Shown here piece after piece: positions 7,591 through 16,778 of a stretch of 45,307 nucleotides of DNA. Made by a program: the position numbers and the translations under genes. Under the pieces are notes generated by a model. It was not told where the DNA came from, made no database searches, and saw nothing but the letters and a program-made list of their open reading frames with translations. Position 1 is the first letter of the stretch. Each line of letters opens with the position of its first letter. Origin of the DNA: an uncultured Muribaculaceae bacterium (GTDB lineage: Bacteria; Bacteroidota; Bacteroidia; Bacteroidales; Muribaculaceae); NCBI GenBank assembly GCA_910588065.1, contig CAJUPZ010000023.1:1-45307 (forward strand). The letters are read 5' to 3'.

Positions 7591-8709
7591 GCTGATGGAG
7601 GCGGTCATCGGCCTACCGGTGGCGACTGCCTCGATGAAGTCAAGCAGCAGCATTCTGTCGGCTCCGGCATGGAACGGGGCGTCGGCGCAGTGGCTGAAAT
7701 CGTATGTCGCAGCTTCGCCCCGCAGGGGTGTGACTGTTATGCTTGTGCCGTTGCCGTGGATTGTGCCGCCGGTGAGGCATATGTGGGTGTCGCGGCAATC
7801 GGTTGCGGTAAAGAGATTCATTGTCAGCGTGGCTATGGCTCCCGATTCAAAATTGATGAGCGCCGCCTGACGGTCAACCGCAGTGGACCCGCAGTGATAC
7901 ACACAGTGCCCGTACCTGCCGGTGCGCAGCTGCTCCGCTATGCTCTCCTCGCTCTCAAAGCCGGCTGTCCATTCGCCGCGGCGCTGATACAGGTCTACAG
8001 CCGAGTAGGGGCATTCTCTCTCCGCGCCGCAGCTGATGCAGCGGGTTGAGCTGCCGCAAGGAGCGTTGTCCGGGGTGAAAAACCGTTTGCCGCCGGTTCC
8101 GGCAACCGAGGTGGCTCTGCTGCCGGTGAGCCACACAAGCAGGTCGGTGTCGTGGCAGCATTTGCTCAGGAGCATCGGGCTGGTGGCGGCGGTGTCGCCC
8201 CACGGGCCGCGAACAAAGGTGTGGCAGGCACGGTCGATACCCACATCTATGCGGTGGGTTATGCTGACGATGCTGCCGAGCGAGCCGTCTGTGGCCAGCG
8301 AATGAAGCTTTTGAAAATACGGGTGGTAGCGGAGCACATGGCACACGCCCACAACAAGTCCGCTGCCGGCGGCTGTATCGGCGAGGAGGGTGCACTCGGC
8401 CATGGTTGCGGCAATCGGTTTTTCGATGAGCAGGTGACACCCGGCATTTAGCAGCATAATCGCATCATGGGCGTGAGCCCTCTCCGGGGTTGCTATTATC
8501 GCGGCGTCGGGACGTATTCCTGCCTCAAGCATGGCTTCTGCGGAGGGGAATGCGGGGCAACCGATGGCGGCCGCCATGGAGCGGGCGCGAGATATGTCCG
8601 CATCGGCAATCGCGCTGATGGCCACACCCTCCTGCCGCAGCAGGGTGATGTACTTGCTGCCGCGGTTTCCGGTGCCGATCACAGCTATGTTCAGTCTGGT
8701 GGTGCGCAT
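7540..8709 (-). CDS. Gfo/Idh/MocA-family oxidoreductase
   Basis: A 389-residue NAD(P)-dependent sugar or inositol dehydrogenase-like protein. The Rossmann nucleotide-binding motif is GTGNRG (12-17) and the EKP motif is at 96-98. Residues about 125-389 form the alpha/beta substrate domain, with a CCHDTDLL segment (184-191) where the family's catalytic His-Asp region lies. Four cysteines at about 218, 224, 227 and 233 (with CPYSA) form a metal-site-like cluster, a known variation within the family. The ATG overlaps the stop codon of polA by one base (TGATG on the minus strand), so translation is probably coupled to polA. There is no secretion signal, so it is cytoplasmic. The substrate is unknown. 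Confidence 0.85.
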   Translation of the reverse strand: MRTTRLNIAVIGTGNRGSKYITLLRQEGVAISAIADADISRARSMAAAIGCPAFPSAEAMLEAGIRPDAAIIATPERAHAHDAIMLLNAGCHLLIEKPIAATMAECTLLADTAAGSGLVVGVCHVLRYHPYFQKLHSLATDGSLGSIVSITHRIDVGIDRACHTFVRGPWGDTAATSPMLLSKCCHDTDLLVWLTGSRATSVAGTGGKRFFTPDNAPCGSSTRCISCGAERECPYSAVDLYQRRGEWTAGFESEESIAEQLRTGRYGHCVYHCGSTAVDRQAALINFESGAIATLTMNLFTATDCRDTHICLTGGTIHGNGTSITVTPLRGEAATYDFSHCADAPFHAGADRMLLLDFIEAVATGRPMTASISSALESHRICFAADIGR

Positions 8710-11474
8710 CAGTGAGCTTCAAGCCAGTTTTTACCGGTGCCGGAGGATACGGTCAGCGGCACACGTCCTGAATACGCGTTCTCCATATCGCGCACAACAA
8801 TCTCCTGAAGGCGGCCAAGTTCGTCGGGCTTGACATTGAACACCAGTTCGTCATGCACCTGCAGTATCATCCTTGATTCGAGGCCGGCCTCGATGATGTG
8901 GCGGTGAATGTTGACCATGGCGAGCTTGATGATGTCGGCGGCTGAGCCCTGCAATGGGGCGTTGATGGCATTGCGCTCGGCATAGCCTCTAACAACAGCG
9001 TTGCGGCTGTTGATGTCCGGCAGCAACCGCTTGCGTCCCATGATGGTGGACACATAGCCCTGCTCGCGGGCATGCTCTATGCTGCGGTTCATGTAGTCCT
9101 TCACTCCGGGATATGTCTTGAAGTAGCCGTCAATCAGCATCTTGGCCTCGGAGCGGGGTATTGACAGACGCTCGGACAAGCCGAAGGCACTTATGCCGTA
9201 GATGATGCCGAAGTTTGCTGTCTTGGCGTTGCGGCGCAGGGTTTCGGTGACCTGTTCCGGCGGCAGATGGTAGACCTTGGCGGCTGTCGCGCGGTGGATG
9301 TCCGCACCCGACAAGAATGCCTCTATCATATCCTCGTCGCCGCTCATGTCGGCCATAAGGCGCAGTTCAATCTGTGAGTAGTCGGCGCTTAGCAGTATGT
9401 CACCGGGTTCGGCTATGAATGCCCGTCGTATCTCCCTGCCGTCATCGGTGCGTATGGGTATGTTCTGAAGGTTGGGGTTTGTGGATGATATGCGGCCTGT
9501 GGCGGTGACGGTCTGGTTGAATGAGGTATGGATTTTTCCGGTGGCGGGGTTGACCATCGCGGGCAGGGCGTTGACGTAAGTGGTGAGCAGTTTCTTGAGT
9601 GCGCGGTGCTTGAGTATGAGGTCGACAATGGGGTTGGCGTCGCGCAGCTTTTCAAGAATCTCCTCGGTGGTGGAGTAGCCCCCTTTTTTTGTGCGCTTGG
9701 CTTTGTCGTCGATTTTCAGGCGGTCGAACAGCACATCCCCCACCTGCATCGGCGAGGAGAGGTTGAATGTGCCTCCGGCTATCTCGAAAATCTGCTGCTC
9801 CATGGCGGCGAGGCGTTCGGAGAAGCCGCGGGCAAGCGCAGCAAGTTCTCCGGCATCGATTTTCACTCCGGTCCACTCCATGTCGGCGAGCACCCGGGCG
9901 AGGGGCAGCTCAATGGAGGAGAGCAGCGGCTCGAGCCCTGATGAGAGGACAAGAGGAGAAAGGATGGCGTGGAGCCGCAGGGTCACATCCGCCTCGCGGC
10001 ATAATTTGTCGCGAGCCTCATCGGGGCTGAGTTCTTTTGGGGTGCGTGGCTGCCGTCCGGTAGGCACCGGGTCTGAGCTGAGGTCAAATCCGAGATATTT
10101 CGGGGTAAGATGCTCCAGGGTGTGCTTCATCTCCGGGTCGAGGAGATAGTGGGCCAGGGATGTGTCGTAGTATGGCGCTCCGAGGGCTATGTTCTCGCGC
10201 CTCAAGGTTATTATGGTGCGCTTTATGTCGTGGCTCACAATCAGGCGGGCATCGGCAAACAGCGGCTGCAGGGCAACGGCTGTCTCTTGCCGGCGCTCTC
10301 TGTCGGCCGGCAGCGGTATGTATGCCGCATCTGATTCCTTGCAGCAGATGGCGAGGCCGTCGATTCTGGCGGTCATGATACTGTCGCCCCGGGAGTTGAC
10401 CGCTACTGCCGTAATGGGGGCGGCTGCGGCGGTGCGCACAAAAGCGGCAACCTCGGCCGGGGTTGTTAGCGTTCTGTAGGTGTGGGGCTGCTCGGCGAGC
10501 GGAGTCGCTGTGGCAGTGTCGTCCTCCTCAGTGTCGAGCATGTCGAAGAGTCCGCCAAGAGTCGGTTGCTCTGTCTTGGGTGCCGCTGCCGGTTTTGATG
10601 ACACGCCGAGGCGCGACAGAAATGTGCGGAATTCAAGCTCGCGGTACACTGCCGCCAGTTCGTCTATGCTTTCCGGCTGACGTTTAAGTGATTCGGGAGT
10701 GATGTCGCCGAGCGGCACATCAGTCTTGATGGTGACGAGATACTTGGAGAAGCGTATGGCCTCGGCATTGTCGACAATCTTTTTTTGCAGCGCTCCCTTG
10801 ATGTCGTCGGTATGAGCAAGGAGATTCTCCACCGAGCCCCATGCGCTGATGAGTTTGGCGGCTGTTTTCTCACCCACGCCCGGACACCCCGGAATGTTGT
10901 CGCTAGCATCACCCTCGAGAGCCAGCAGGTCAATGACCTGGGAGGGGGTGTCGATCATATAGCGGCTGCACACCTCCTTGGGGCCGCGGATCTCAAACCC
11001 CTCGCCGCGCAGCGACGGGCGATACATCAGCACTTTGTCGGTAACAAGCTGGCCATAGTCTTTGTCGGGAGTCATCATGTAGGTGGTGAACCCCTCCTTC
11101 TCTGCCATACGCGAGAGGGTGCCGATAACATCGTCGGCCTCATAGCCCTCTATCTCTATCGCCGGTATGCGGTAAGCGTCAAGTATCCGCTTGATGTATG
11201 GCACTGAGGCTGTAATATCCTCCGGCTGCTTGTCGCGCTGAGCCTTGTACTCCTGGTACGCCTCGTGGCGGAAGGTGGGGCCGGAGGGGTCGAAGCACAC
11301 GGCTATGTGCGTGGGATTCTCTTTGCGCAACACCTCGTCGAGCGTATTGCAGAAGCCGAATATCGCCGAGGTGTTGAACCCGGCGGTGGTGATGCGCGGA
11401 GCGCGGATCATCGCATAGTATGCGCGGTAGATAAGCGCATAAGCGTCAAGGAGAAACAGTTTTTTCTCTTCCAT
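8709..11474 (-). CDS. polA: DNA polymerase I
   Basis: A 921-residue DNA polymerase I, full length. Residues 1-290 are the 5'-3' exonuclease (acidic clusters such as YEADDVIGT and DGDASDN-like segments), about 325-510 the 3'-5' exonuclease fold, and about 520-921 the polymerase. Polymerase motif A is LLSADYSQIELR (694-705), motif B RRNAKTANFGIIYG (747-760) and motif C QVHDELVF (872-879). The proofreading residues are missing: where E. coli has the Asp-Thr-Glu pair there is Val-Asn-Ser-Arg (358-362), and the exo III Tyr and Asp are Lys490 and Glu494. The enzyme should polymerize and remove primers or flaps but not proofread. It is first in a two-gene unit with the Gfo/Idh gene and has its own promoter. 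Confidence 0.98.
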   Translation of the reverse strand: MEEKKLFLLDAYALIYRAYYAMIRAPRITTAGFNTSAIFGFCNTLDEVLRKENPTHIAVCFDPSGPTFRHEAYQEYKAQRDKQPEDITASVPYIKRILDAYRIPAIEIEGYEADDVIGTLSRMAEKEGFTTYMMTPDKDYGQLVTDKVLMYRPSLRGEGFEIRGPKEVCSRYMIDTPSQVIDLLALEGDASDNIPGCPGVGEKTAAKLISAWGSVENLLAHTDDIKGALQKKIVDNAEAIRFSKYLVTIKTDVPLGDITPESLKRQPESIDELAAVYRELEFRTFLSRLGVSSKPAAAPKTEQPTLGGLFDMLDTEEDDTATATPLAEQPHTYRTLTTPAEVAAFVRTAAAAPITAVAVNSRGDSIMTARIDGLAICCKESDAAYIPLPADRERRQETAVALQPLFADARLIVSHDIKRTIITLRRENIALGAPYYDTSLAHYLLDPEMKHTLEHLTPKYLGFDLSSDPVPTGRQPRTPKELSPDEARDKLCREADVTLRLHAILSPLVLSSGLEPLLSSIELPLARVLADMEWTGVKIDAGELAALARGFSERLAAMEQQIFEIAGGTFNLSSPMQVGDVLFDRLKIDDKAKRTKKGGYSTTEEILEKLRDANPIVDLILKHRALKKLLTTYVNALPAMVNPATGKIHTSFNQTVTATGRISSTNPNLQNIPIRTDDGREIRRAFIAEPGDILLSADYSQIELRLMADMSGDEDMIEAFLSGADIHRATAAKVYHLPPEQVTETLRRNAKTANFGIIYGISAFGLSERLSIPRSEAKMLIDGYFKTYPGVKDYMNRSIEHAREQGYVSTIMGRKRLLPDINSRNAVVRGYAERNAINAPLQGSAADIIKLAMVNIHRHIIEAGLESRMILQVHDELVFNVKPDELGRLQEIVVRDMENAYSGRVPLTVSSGTGKNWLEAH

Positions 11475-11517
11475 AGGGTGAGGGGTTGTATGTTGGCATC
11501 AGGCGCAAGGCGCAGTG

Positions 11518-11549
11518 CAAAGATACAATTTACCTCAGCGGCAGTCAAG
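11518..11549 (-). promoter_or_regulatory. Promoter of polA
   Basis: On the minus strand: CTTG (11549-11546), a 20-bp spacer, TATCTTTG (11525-11518). The -7 element is an exact match and the -33 element matches three of four bases, about 44 bp before the polA ATG. Confidence 0.75.
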
Positions 11550-11599
11550 AAAAAGCCACGAAAAGTTAGGAAACGGCAGGGTGTATGGGCGCATTCCGG

Positions 11600-12661
11600 C
11601 TATTCGGACTTGATGTCGTAGGTGTAGAAGTGTGAATCTGACCGGTCGCTGTTCAGCCCTATTATTTTATTGTTGTCCAGCACAATGAAGCTTGACAGAG
11701 GTATGTTAATATGAAGCTTGCTCAATGCCTCACCATCGTATGTATACGATTCGATTGTTGAGGAGTGCAGGCTGATGTCACCCCAGGGCATACCGAAATA
11801 AGAGGCGTAAATTCTGCTGTCTGATCCATACAGCCATTCGTAATACACTGTGTTGTAGTCCACATTGTATTTGTATTTGCCGGTGAGGGTCTCATCGGTG
11901 TAGGGGTGGAAGTCCTGCAGAGTGCCGTCTCCGGACTGCTTGGTTACCTGCATCTTATTGTCTTTGACTGTGCCGAAGTCAATATTGTCGATGAAGAAGT
12001 ATGCGCAGGCAAATCCTTTGCCGTTGGAAACTATTTTGCAGTCATCAAATTCGGTGAAATAGTCCTTGCCCATGATTGAGGGCAGGTCAAAGGTCTGGTC
12101 AATGGAGTCAAGCACGGTCTGTGTCGAGAAATCGATGAGGCGGCGCATCGCTCTATGGGGTGTCACGCCCTTTACAATAAAAATGTTGTCACTGACATTG
12201 TTTATCTCCCACAAAGATTCGTAGGGGTAAAAGCTTTTTATGCTGAACACCCGTGTTTCAACCGCTCCGCTGTCGCTCAGCTCATATTCATGGTATTTGT
12301 CCACAGCATGGTCCCGGACCATGAATTTGCCGTGGGGCATGTTGTTGATGACAGAGGGCATGAGGCAGTCGGATGGCCCCTGGCCGGTAGGGCAGAATGA
12401 GTAGAGGTATGCCAGATCTTTATTAAAAACGGCATAGTTGAAACCATCGCTTGCGAGGGTGTTGGTCACTATGATATATGGGTCGGCAAAATATATGTTG
12501 CCCGGCTTGATGATAGCCTCCATCTCAACAGAATCAGCTGTCAGTGACAGCTCCTCCTTGAATGTGCCGTCTGCCGGCTTGTTATTATTTCCGGTGCAAC
12601 TGGCAAGAGCTAAAGCGATGATGCACAGCGCTATGGGTTGGATGAGTCTGATTGGTTTCAT
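11600..12661 (-). CDS. BF3164/TolB-like beta-propeller lipoprotein
   Basis: A 353-residue lipoprotein. Residues 1-22 are a signal peptide with the lipobox LASC. The mature part is a run of beta-rich segments with the character of the Bacteroidales six-bladed 'TolB-like' propeller lipoproteins (BF3164 type): VFNKDLAYLYSFCPTGQGPSD, DKYHEYELS, and a conserved-looking C-terminal blade ending FYTYDIKSE. The role of the family is not established; members are anchored at the cell envelope. The gene is monocistronic with a near-consensus promoter upstream. Confidence 0.75.
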   Translation of the reverse strand: MKPIRLIQPIALCIIALALASCTGNNNKPADGTFKEELSLTADSVEMEAIIKPGNIYFADPYIIVTNTLASDGFNYAVFNKDLAYLYSFCPTGQGPSDCLMPSVINNMPHGKFMVRDHAVDKYHEYELSDSGAVETRVFSIKSFYPYESLWEINNVSDNIFIVKGVTPHRAMRRLIDFSTQTVLDSIDQTFDLPSIMGKDYFTEFDDCKIVSNGKGFACAYFFIDNIDFGTVKDNKMQVTKQSGDGTLQDFHPYTDETLTGKYKYNVDYNTVYYEWLYGSDSRIYASYFGMPWGDISLHSSTIESYTYDGEALSKLHINIPLSSFIVLDNNKIIGLNSDRSDSHFYTYDIKSE

Positions 12662-12718
12662 TGCTATATGATTGGGTTGACGGGATTAAATCCGGGTTGA
12701 TTGGTGGTTTCAATGCCG

Positions 12719-12750
12719 CAAAGTTCAATAATATCCGCGACTTATCCAAA
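12719..12750 (-). promoter_or_regulatory. Promoter of the propeller lipoprotein
   Basis: On the minus strand: TTTG (12750-12747), a 20-bp spacer, GAACTTTG (12726-12719). There is one mismatch in the -7 element. Confidence 0.65.
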
Positions 12751-12803
12751 TTTGTGGGCTCTCACCAGAGCATTGCATCACCGATGCTCTCTTTCTAACT
12801 TGG

Positions 12804-12854
12804 CCGTCTATCCCAGGGCCTCGCGCTTCGCGCTCGTGCCGGGGTTTCAGACGG
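12804..12854. repeat. REP-like nested palindrome
   Basis: CCGTCT and AGACGG bound an imperfect inner stem centred on CGCGCTTCGCG. It is a GC-rich island inside AT-rich intergenic DNA, typical of a dispersed extragenic palindrome. No second copy of the same sequence is seen in this window. Confidence 0.4.
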
Positions 12855-12993
12855 CATCGCGCATCCTGCGCTCAGACGTCTCCGACGCCTTATGCGGTGG
12901 ATAGGTGGGTGCGATTTCATATGAAAGATGGGGGATGTGATGCTATTTTTGCAGAAAAGTTTTTGGAGCGGGTGAGGTGAGGCTTTTTTTGCT

Positions 12994-13001
12994 TATCTTT
13001 G
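12994..13001 (+). promoter_or_regulatory. Promoter -7 element for the DUF4369 lipoprotein
   Basis: TATCTTTG matches TAnnTTTG exactly, 22 bp before the ATG at 13024. No TTTG is seen at the -33 spacing. Confidence 0.5.
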
Positions 13002-13023
13002 CGGCTAAACGATTTGATTGTTT

Positions 13024-14046
13024 ATGAGATTAGTTGGAATAATACCGGCGTTGGTGGCTGTGGCTGCGCTTGGCGGCTGCGGCTCTGACGATTCGTTTAA
13101 GATAAGTGGCCGTATTGCCGGCGGAGGGTCGGCGACGGTGGAGTTGCTGTATTGTCCAGACGGTGCGGCGAAGCGCTTGAGCGTTAATGCTATGGACGGC
13201 AAGTTCAGCATCGAGGGTCAGAGCCGTCAGCCGGCGCTTGGTGTGATAAGTGTCGGCGGGCGTGAGCGTGTGGCTACTGTGATTGTTCAGAATGGTGACC
13301 GGCTGGAGTGTGTGCTGACTCCGGATAAGCCTTTTGGCTCGGAGGTGAAGGGCACCAAGAGCAATGAGCTTCTGAATGGTTTTATGAGGAGTAATGCCGA
13401 GGCGCTGGAGCAGGGCGACAGTGAGCGTATCAATGGGCTTGTTGCAGAGTTTGTCGGGGCTAACCGCAGGAGCACTGCGGCTACGGCGCTTGTTGTGAGC
13501 GAGTATGTGAGCGCGGGGCATGAGGTGAGCGCTGATTCGCTGATGGGTGTCATTGATCCGGAGGCGCGGTCGGCGGGGCTGTTGCTGAATTTCACTTCGC
13601 TGCTGTCGGCGCAGTTGTCGTCGGAGGCGCTGGGCGATATCATCGGTATGTCGATTGCTAACAGAAATGATTCTGTAGTGAGGTATAATCCATATCGTCA
13701 GAGCGTTAGCCTTCTGGCGTTTGTCGGCAGCGACCGTGCGCAGCGCGATAGCGTTACGGGACTGCTGCGGGGGCTGCGCAAGGATTTCAATGCGCGGCGT
13801 GTGGCTGTGATAGAGGTGAGCACTGCGGCGGATTCGGCGGAGTGGAAGCGGAGCACTGCGGGCGATTCGGCTACGTGGACTCAGACGTGGACTCCGAGCG
13901 GGGTTGCTTCGCCTCAGTACAGGCGCATGGCTGTTGCGCGTGTGCCGTTTTTCATTGTTGCGGATTCAACGGGTCATCAGCTTCACCGGGGTTCGTCGGT
14001 GGGTGGTGCTGACGCTGCGGTGCGCGGTTATCTAAAGAATAAGTAA
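13024..14046 (+). CDS. DUF4369-type lipoprotein with inactive thioredoxin-like end
   Basis: A 340-residue lipoprotein. The start at 13024 gives MRLVG, a short signal peptide and the lipobox LGGC. Residues about 27-115 form the DUF4369 beta domain (FKISGRIAGGGSATVELLY). The rest is helical, with a C-terminal thioredoxin-like segment (VPFFIVADSTGHQLHRG, the strand after the cis-proline) but no CXXC motif, so it is unlikely to be a disulfide enzyme. Relatives are envelope proteins in Bacteroidales. It sits 13 bp upstream of comM in the same direction and may be cotranscribed with it. Confidence 0.7.
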   Translation: MRLVGIIPALVAVAALGGCGSDDSFKISGRIAGGGSATVELLYCPDGAAKRLSVNAMDGKFSIEGQSRQPALGVISVGGRERVATVIVQNGDRLECVLTPDKPFGSEVKGTKSNELLNGFMRSNAEALEQGDSERINGLVAEFVGANRRSTAATALVVSEYVSAGHEVSADSLMGVIDPEARSAGLLLNFTSLLSAQLSSEALGDIIGMSIANRNDSVVRYNPYRQSVSLLAFVGSDRAQRDSVTGLLRGLRKDFNARRVAVIEVSTAADSAEWKRSTAGDSATWTQTWTPSGVASPQYRRMAVARVPFFIVADSTGHQLHRGSSVGGADAAVRGYLKNK

Positions 14047-14059
14047 TCAGAGGGGATAT

Positions 14060-15634
14060 ATGCTTGTCAAGACTTACGGGGCGGCGGTGCAGGGCATCGA
14101 TGCGCTTGTTGTGACGATAGAGACGGTTGTTGACCGGGGTTTCAGTTTCACGATGGTGGGGCTGCCGGATGCGGCTGTCAAGGAGAGCTACCAGAGGGTG
14201 GTGTCAGCGATAGCGCAGAGCGGGGAGGATTTTCCGCGCCACCGGGTTGTGATAAACCTGAGTCCTGCCGATGTGAAGAAGGAGGGGGCTGCGTATGACC
14301 TGCCGATAGCTGTGGGTATTCTTGCGGCGTCGGAGAGGGTGTCGGTCGATATGCTTGGCAGCCTGATGATTATGGGTGAGTTGTCGCTTGACGGCTCTGT
14401 TCTCCCTATCCGTGGGGTGCTTCCGATGGCTATCAAGGCTCGTGAGCTTGGCTTCAGGGGCATGATTGTGCCGCGGAGCAATGCGACGGAGGCCGCGGTG
14501 GTGAATAATCTGGAGGTGTATGGTGTTGACAATCTGCGTCAGGTGCTTGATTTTCTTGGCGGCAGGGGCGACATTGAGCCGACGGTTGTTGACACTCGCG
14601 CGGAGTTTGCGGCTGATTGCTGCAATTTTGAGTTTGATTTCTCGGAAGTGAAGGGCCAGGAGGTTGTGAAGCGGGCCTTTGAGGTTGCGTGCGCCGGCGG
14701 CCACAATATTTTGCTTGTGGGGCCTCCGGGGGCGGGCAAGTCGATGATGGCCAAGCGTTTGCCTGGTATCTTGCCGCCGCTTTCGCTGGCTGAGGCTCTT
14801 GAGACTACGAAGATACACTCTGTTGCGGGTAAGCTGAAGGGCGGGTCGCGGTTGCTTACGCGGCGACCGTTCCGCTCACCGCATCACACCATATCTCCCG
14901 TGGCGCTTGTTGGCGGCGGGAGCAATCCTGTGCCTGGCGAGATTTCGCTGGCGCATAACGGCATTTTGTTTCTGGATGAGTTTCCGGAGTTTTCGCGCGG
15001 TGTGCTGGAGGTGATGCGTCAGCCACTTGAGGACCGCCACATCAATATCTCGCGGGCGAAGTATTCGATAGATTATCCTGCGGGGTTTATGCTTGTTGCG
15101 AGCATGAATCCGTGTCCGTGCGGCTATTACAATCATCCTACGAAGGAGTGCACCTGCCCTCCGGGTGTTGTCGCCAAGTATCTGAACCGTATTTCCGGGC
15201 CGCTTCTCGACAGGATTGACCTTCAGGTGGAGATTCTGCCTGTGCCTTTCGAGGAGCTTGCATCCGGGGCTCCGGGCGAGAGCAGCGCGGCTATAAGGGA
15301 GAGGGTTGTGCGTGCGCGCAAGATTCAGGAGGAGCGTTTCCGTGGCGAGAAGAATATTCATTGCAATGCGCAGATGAATACTCGGTTGCTGAACAAGCAT
15401 GTTGTTTTGGGCGATGCTGCGATGAGGCAGCTGCGGGATGCGATGACGCGGTTTGATATGAGCGCGCGGGCCTACGACCGCATTCTCAAGGTTGCGCGCA
15501 CGATAGCGGATCTGGACGGGAGCGAGGAGGTGACGGCGGAGCATACGAGCGAGGCGGTGTCGTATCGCAAGCTTGACCGCAGCGGCTGGGGAGCTGACGG
15601 AGGGTCGTCGAAAGAGGATAGTTTGCCATTTTAG
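14060..15634 (+). CDS. comM: ComM/YifB-family magnesium-chelatase-like AAA+ ATPase
   Basis: A 524-residue cytoplasmic protein with the full YifB/ComM layout. Residues 1-190 are the N-terminal chelatase-like (ChlI) domain (GLPDAAVKES, NLSPADVKKEG). The AAA+ module has Walker A GPPGAGKS at 221-228 and Walker B GILFLDEF at 301-308. A cysteine cluster (CPCG..., CTCPPG, about 352-367) probably binds metal. The C-terminal Mg-chelatase domain follows (about 420-510, ARAYDRILKVARTIADLDG). In naturally competent bacteria ComM is a helicase that drives branch migration during transformation; many non-competent species keep it. AGGGG lies 5 bp before the ATG. Confidence 0.95.
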   Translation: MLVKTYGAAVQGIDALVVTIETVVDRGFSFTMVGLPDAAVKESYQRVVSAIAQSGEDFPRHRVVINLSPADVKKEGAAYDLPIAVGILAASERVSVDMLGSLMIMGELSLDGSVLPIRGVLPMAIKARELGFRGMIVPRSNATEAAVVNNLEVYGVDNLRQVLDFLGGRGDIEPTVVDTRAEFAADCCNFEFDFSEVKGQEVVKRAFEVACAGGHNILLVGPPGAGKSMMAKRLPGILPPLSLAEALETTKIHSVAGKLKGGSRLLTRRPFRSPHHTISPVALVGGGSNPVPGEISLAHNGILFLDEFPEFSRGVLEVMRQPLEDRHINISRAKYSIDYPAGFMLVASMNPCPCGYYNHPTKECTCPPGVVAKYLNRISGPLLDRIDLQVEILPVPFEELASGAPGESSAAIRERVVRARKIQEERFRGEKNIHCNAQMNTRLLNKHVVLGDAAMRQLRDAMTRFDMSARAYDRILKVARTIADLDGSEEVTAEHTSEAVSYRKLDRSGWGADGGSSKEDSLPF

Positions 15635-15665
15635 AGTGTGTTTGCTCTTAAATTATTGAGATACA

Positions 15666-16775
15666 ATGAAAAAGATTTTTGGATTCATAGGATTTATCGG
15701 TTTTATGATGTGGGCTCTCTCTGCGGGATGTCACCGCGGGGAGGGTTCGGGTGATTGCCTGCTGCTTTTTGCAGGGAGCTATTCTGACGCTGACAGTGCG
15801 GGCATACGCATTTTCAGTTTTGACCAGGCTACGGGTGCGGTGGCTCCTCTGGGACAGGCGGCCGGGGTGAGCAATCCGAGTTTCATAGCTGTTGACGGCA
15901 AGCGGCGGCTGATTTATGCTGTAGGCGAGGACGCAGGGCTGAGCAGTACGGCTAATGTGCTGAGCTACAGCTCGGATGGCCAGTCGGTTGAGTTGTTGCA
16001 GAGTGAGCCGACGGGAGGCGGCGCGCCTTGTCACATCGCTTTGTCGCCGAATGGCGGCAAGCTGCTCACTGCCAACTATATGGGTGGCAACATCTCGGTG
16101 TTTCCGCTCGATTCCAAGGGTATGATTGCTGACAGCGCTGAGGTGATACAGTTTTATGGACGTGGTGCTGACAGCGTGCGCCAGTCGCAGCCGCACCTGC
16201 ATCAGATTAGTTTTGTGCCCGGCACCAATGCGCTGTTGGCGAATGATTTGGGCAGGGATAAGATTTATATGATAGACACGCCGTATGTCGGTCGCAGGAT
16301 ACGGGAGATTAGTGTTGCGCCGGGCAGCGGTCCGCGCCACACGGTGTTTGGCAGCGGGGGCAAGTACGCCTATATGCTGACCGAGATCAGTGGCGAGATA
16401 ATGGTGTTTGACACGAGCGACGGCCAACTGTCGCCGATTCAGACAGTTACGGCTGATACGCTTGGGGCGCAGGGGAGTGCTGACATTCATCTGTCGCCTG
16501 ACGGAATGTTTCTCTATGCATCCAACCGGTTGCAGGGTGATGGCCTGGCGATTTTCAGTGTTGACAGTGTGAGCGGTGTGCTGACGCGCGTCGGCTACCA
16601 GAGCACCGGGGCTCATCCGCGCAATTTCGCGATTTCGCCCAACGGCAAGTATCTGCTTGTGGCCTGCCGCGACACGGATGCTATCGAGATATATCGCCGC
16701 AATATAGACAACGGCTCTCTTAAGCTCGACACAATAGTAGCTATGCCCAAACCCACCTGCCTGATCTTTAATTGA
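15666..16775 (+). CDS. Lactonase-family seven-bladed propeller lipoprotein
   Basis: A 369-residue protein of the 6-phosphogluconolactonase-like (Lactonase, PF10282-type) family. Residues 1-21 are a signal peptide with lipobox LSAGC, so it is probably a lipoprotein in the periplasm or on the surface. The blade repeats are clear: HIALSPNGGKLLTANYMGGNISVF, DIHLSPDGMFLYASNRL, NFAISPNGKYLLVACRDTDAIEIY. An exported location does not fit a pentose-phosphate enzyme, so its true substrate is open. It follows comM by 31 bp without a clear promoter and may be read through. The downstream repeat at 16779-17022 separates it from the capsule region. Confidence 0.85.
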   Translation: MKKIFGFIGFIGFMMWALSAGCHRGEGSGDCLLLFAGSYSDADSAGIRIFSFDQATGAVAPLGQAAGVSNPSFIAVDGKRRLIYAVGEDAGLSSTANVLSYSSDGQSVELLQSEPTGGGAPCHIALSPNGGKLLTANYMGGNISVFPLDSKGMIADSAEVIQFYGRGADSVRQSQPHLHQISFVPGTNALLANDLGRDKIYMIDTPYVGRRIREISVAPGSGPRHTVFGSGGKYAYMLTEISGEIMVFDTSDGQLSPIQTVTADTLGAQGSADIHLSPDGMFLYASNRLQGDGLAIFSVDSVSGVLTRVGYQSTGAHPRNFAISPNGKYLLVACRDTDAIEIYRRNIDNGSLKLDTIVAMPKPTCLIFN

Positions 16776-16778
16776 TTG

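Larger units (their letters stand above)
12662..13023. other. Divergent intergenic region with palindromes
   Basis: This is a gap of about 360 bp between two divergent lipoprotein genes. It contains the leftward promoter, a 7-bp inverted repeat (AGAGCAT at 12767 and ATGCTCT at 12784), a larger nested palindrome (12804-12854) and a rightward -7 element (12994-13001). No gene is seen. Confidence 0.5.
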
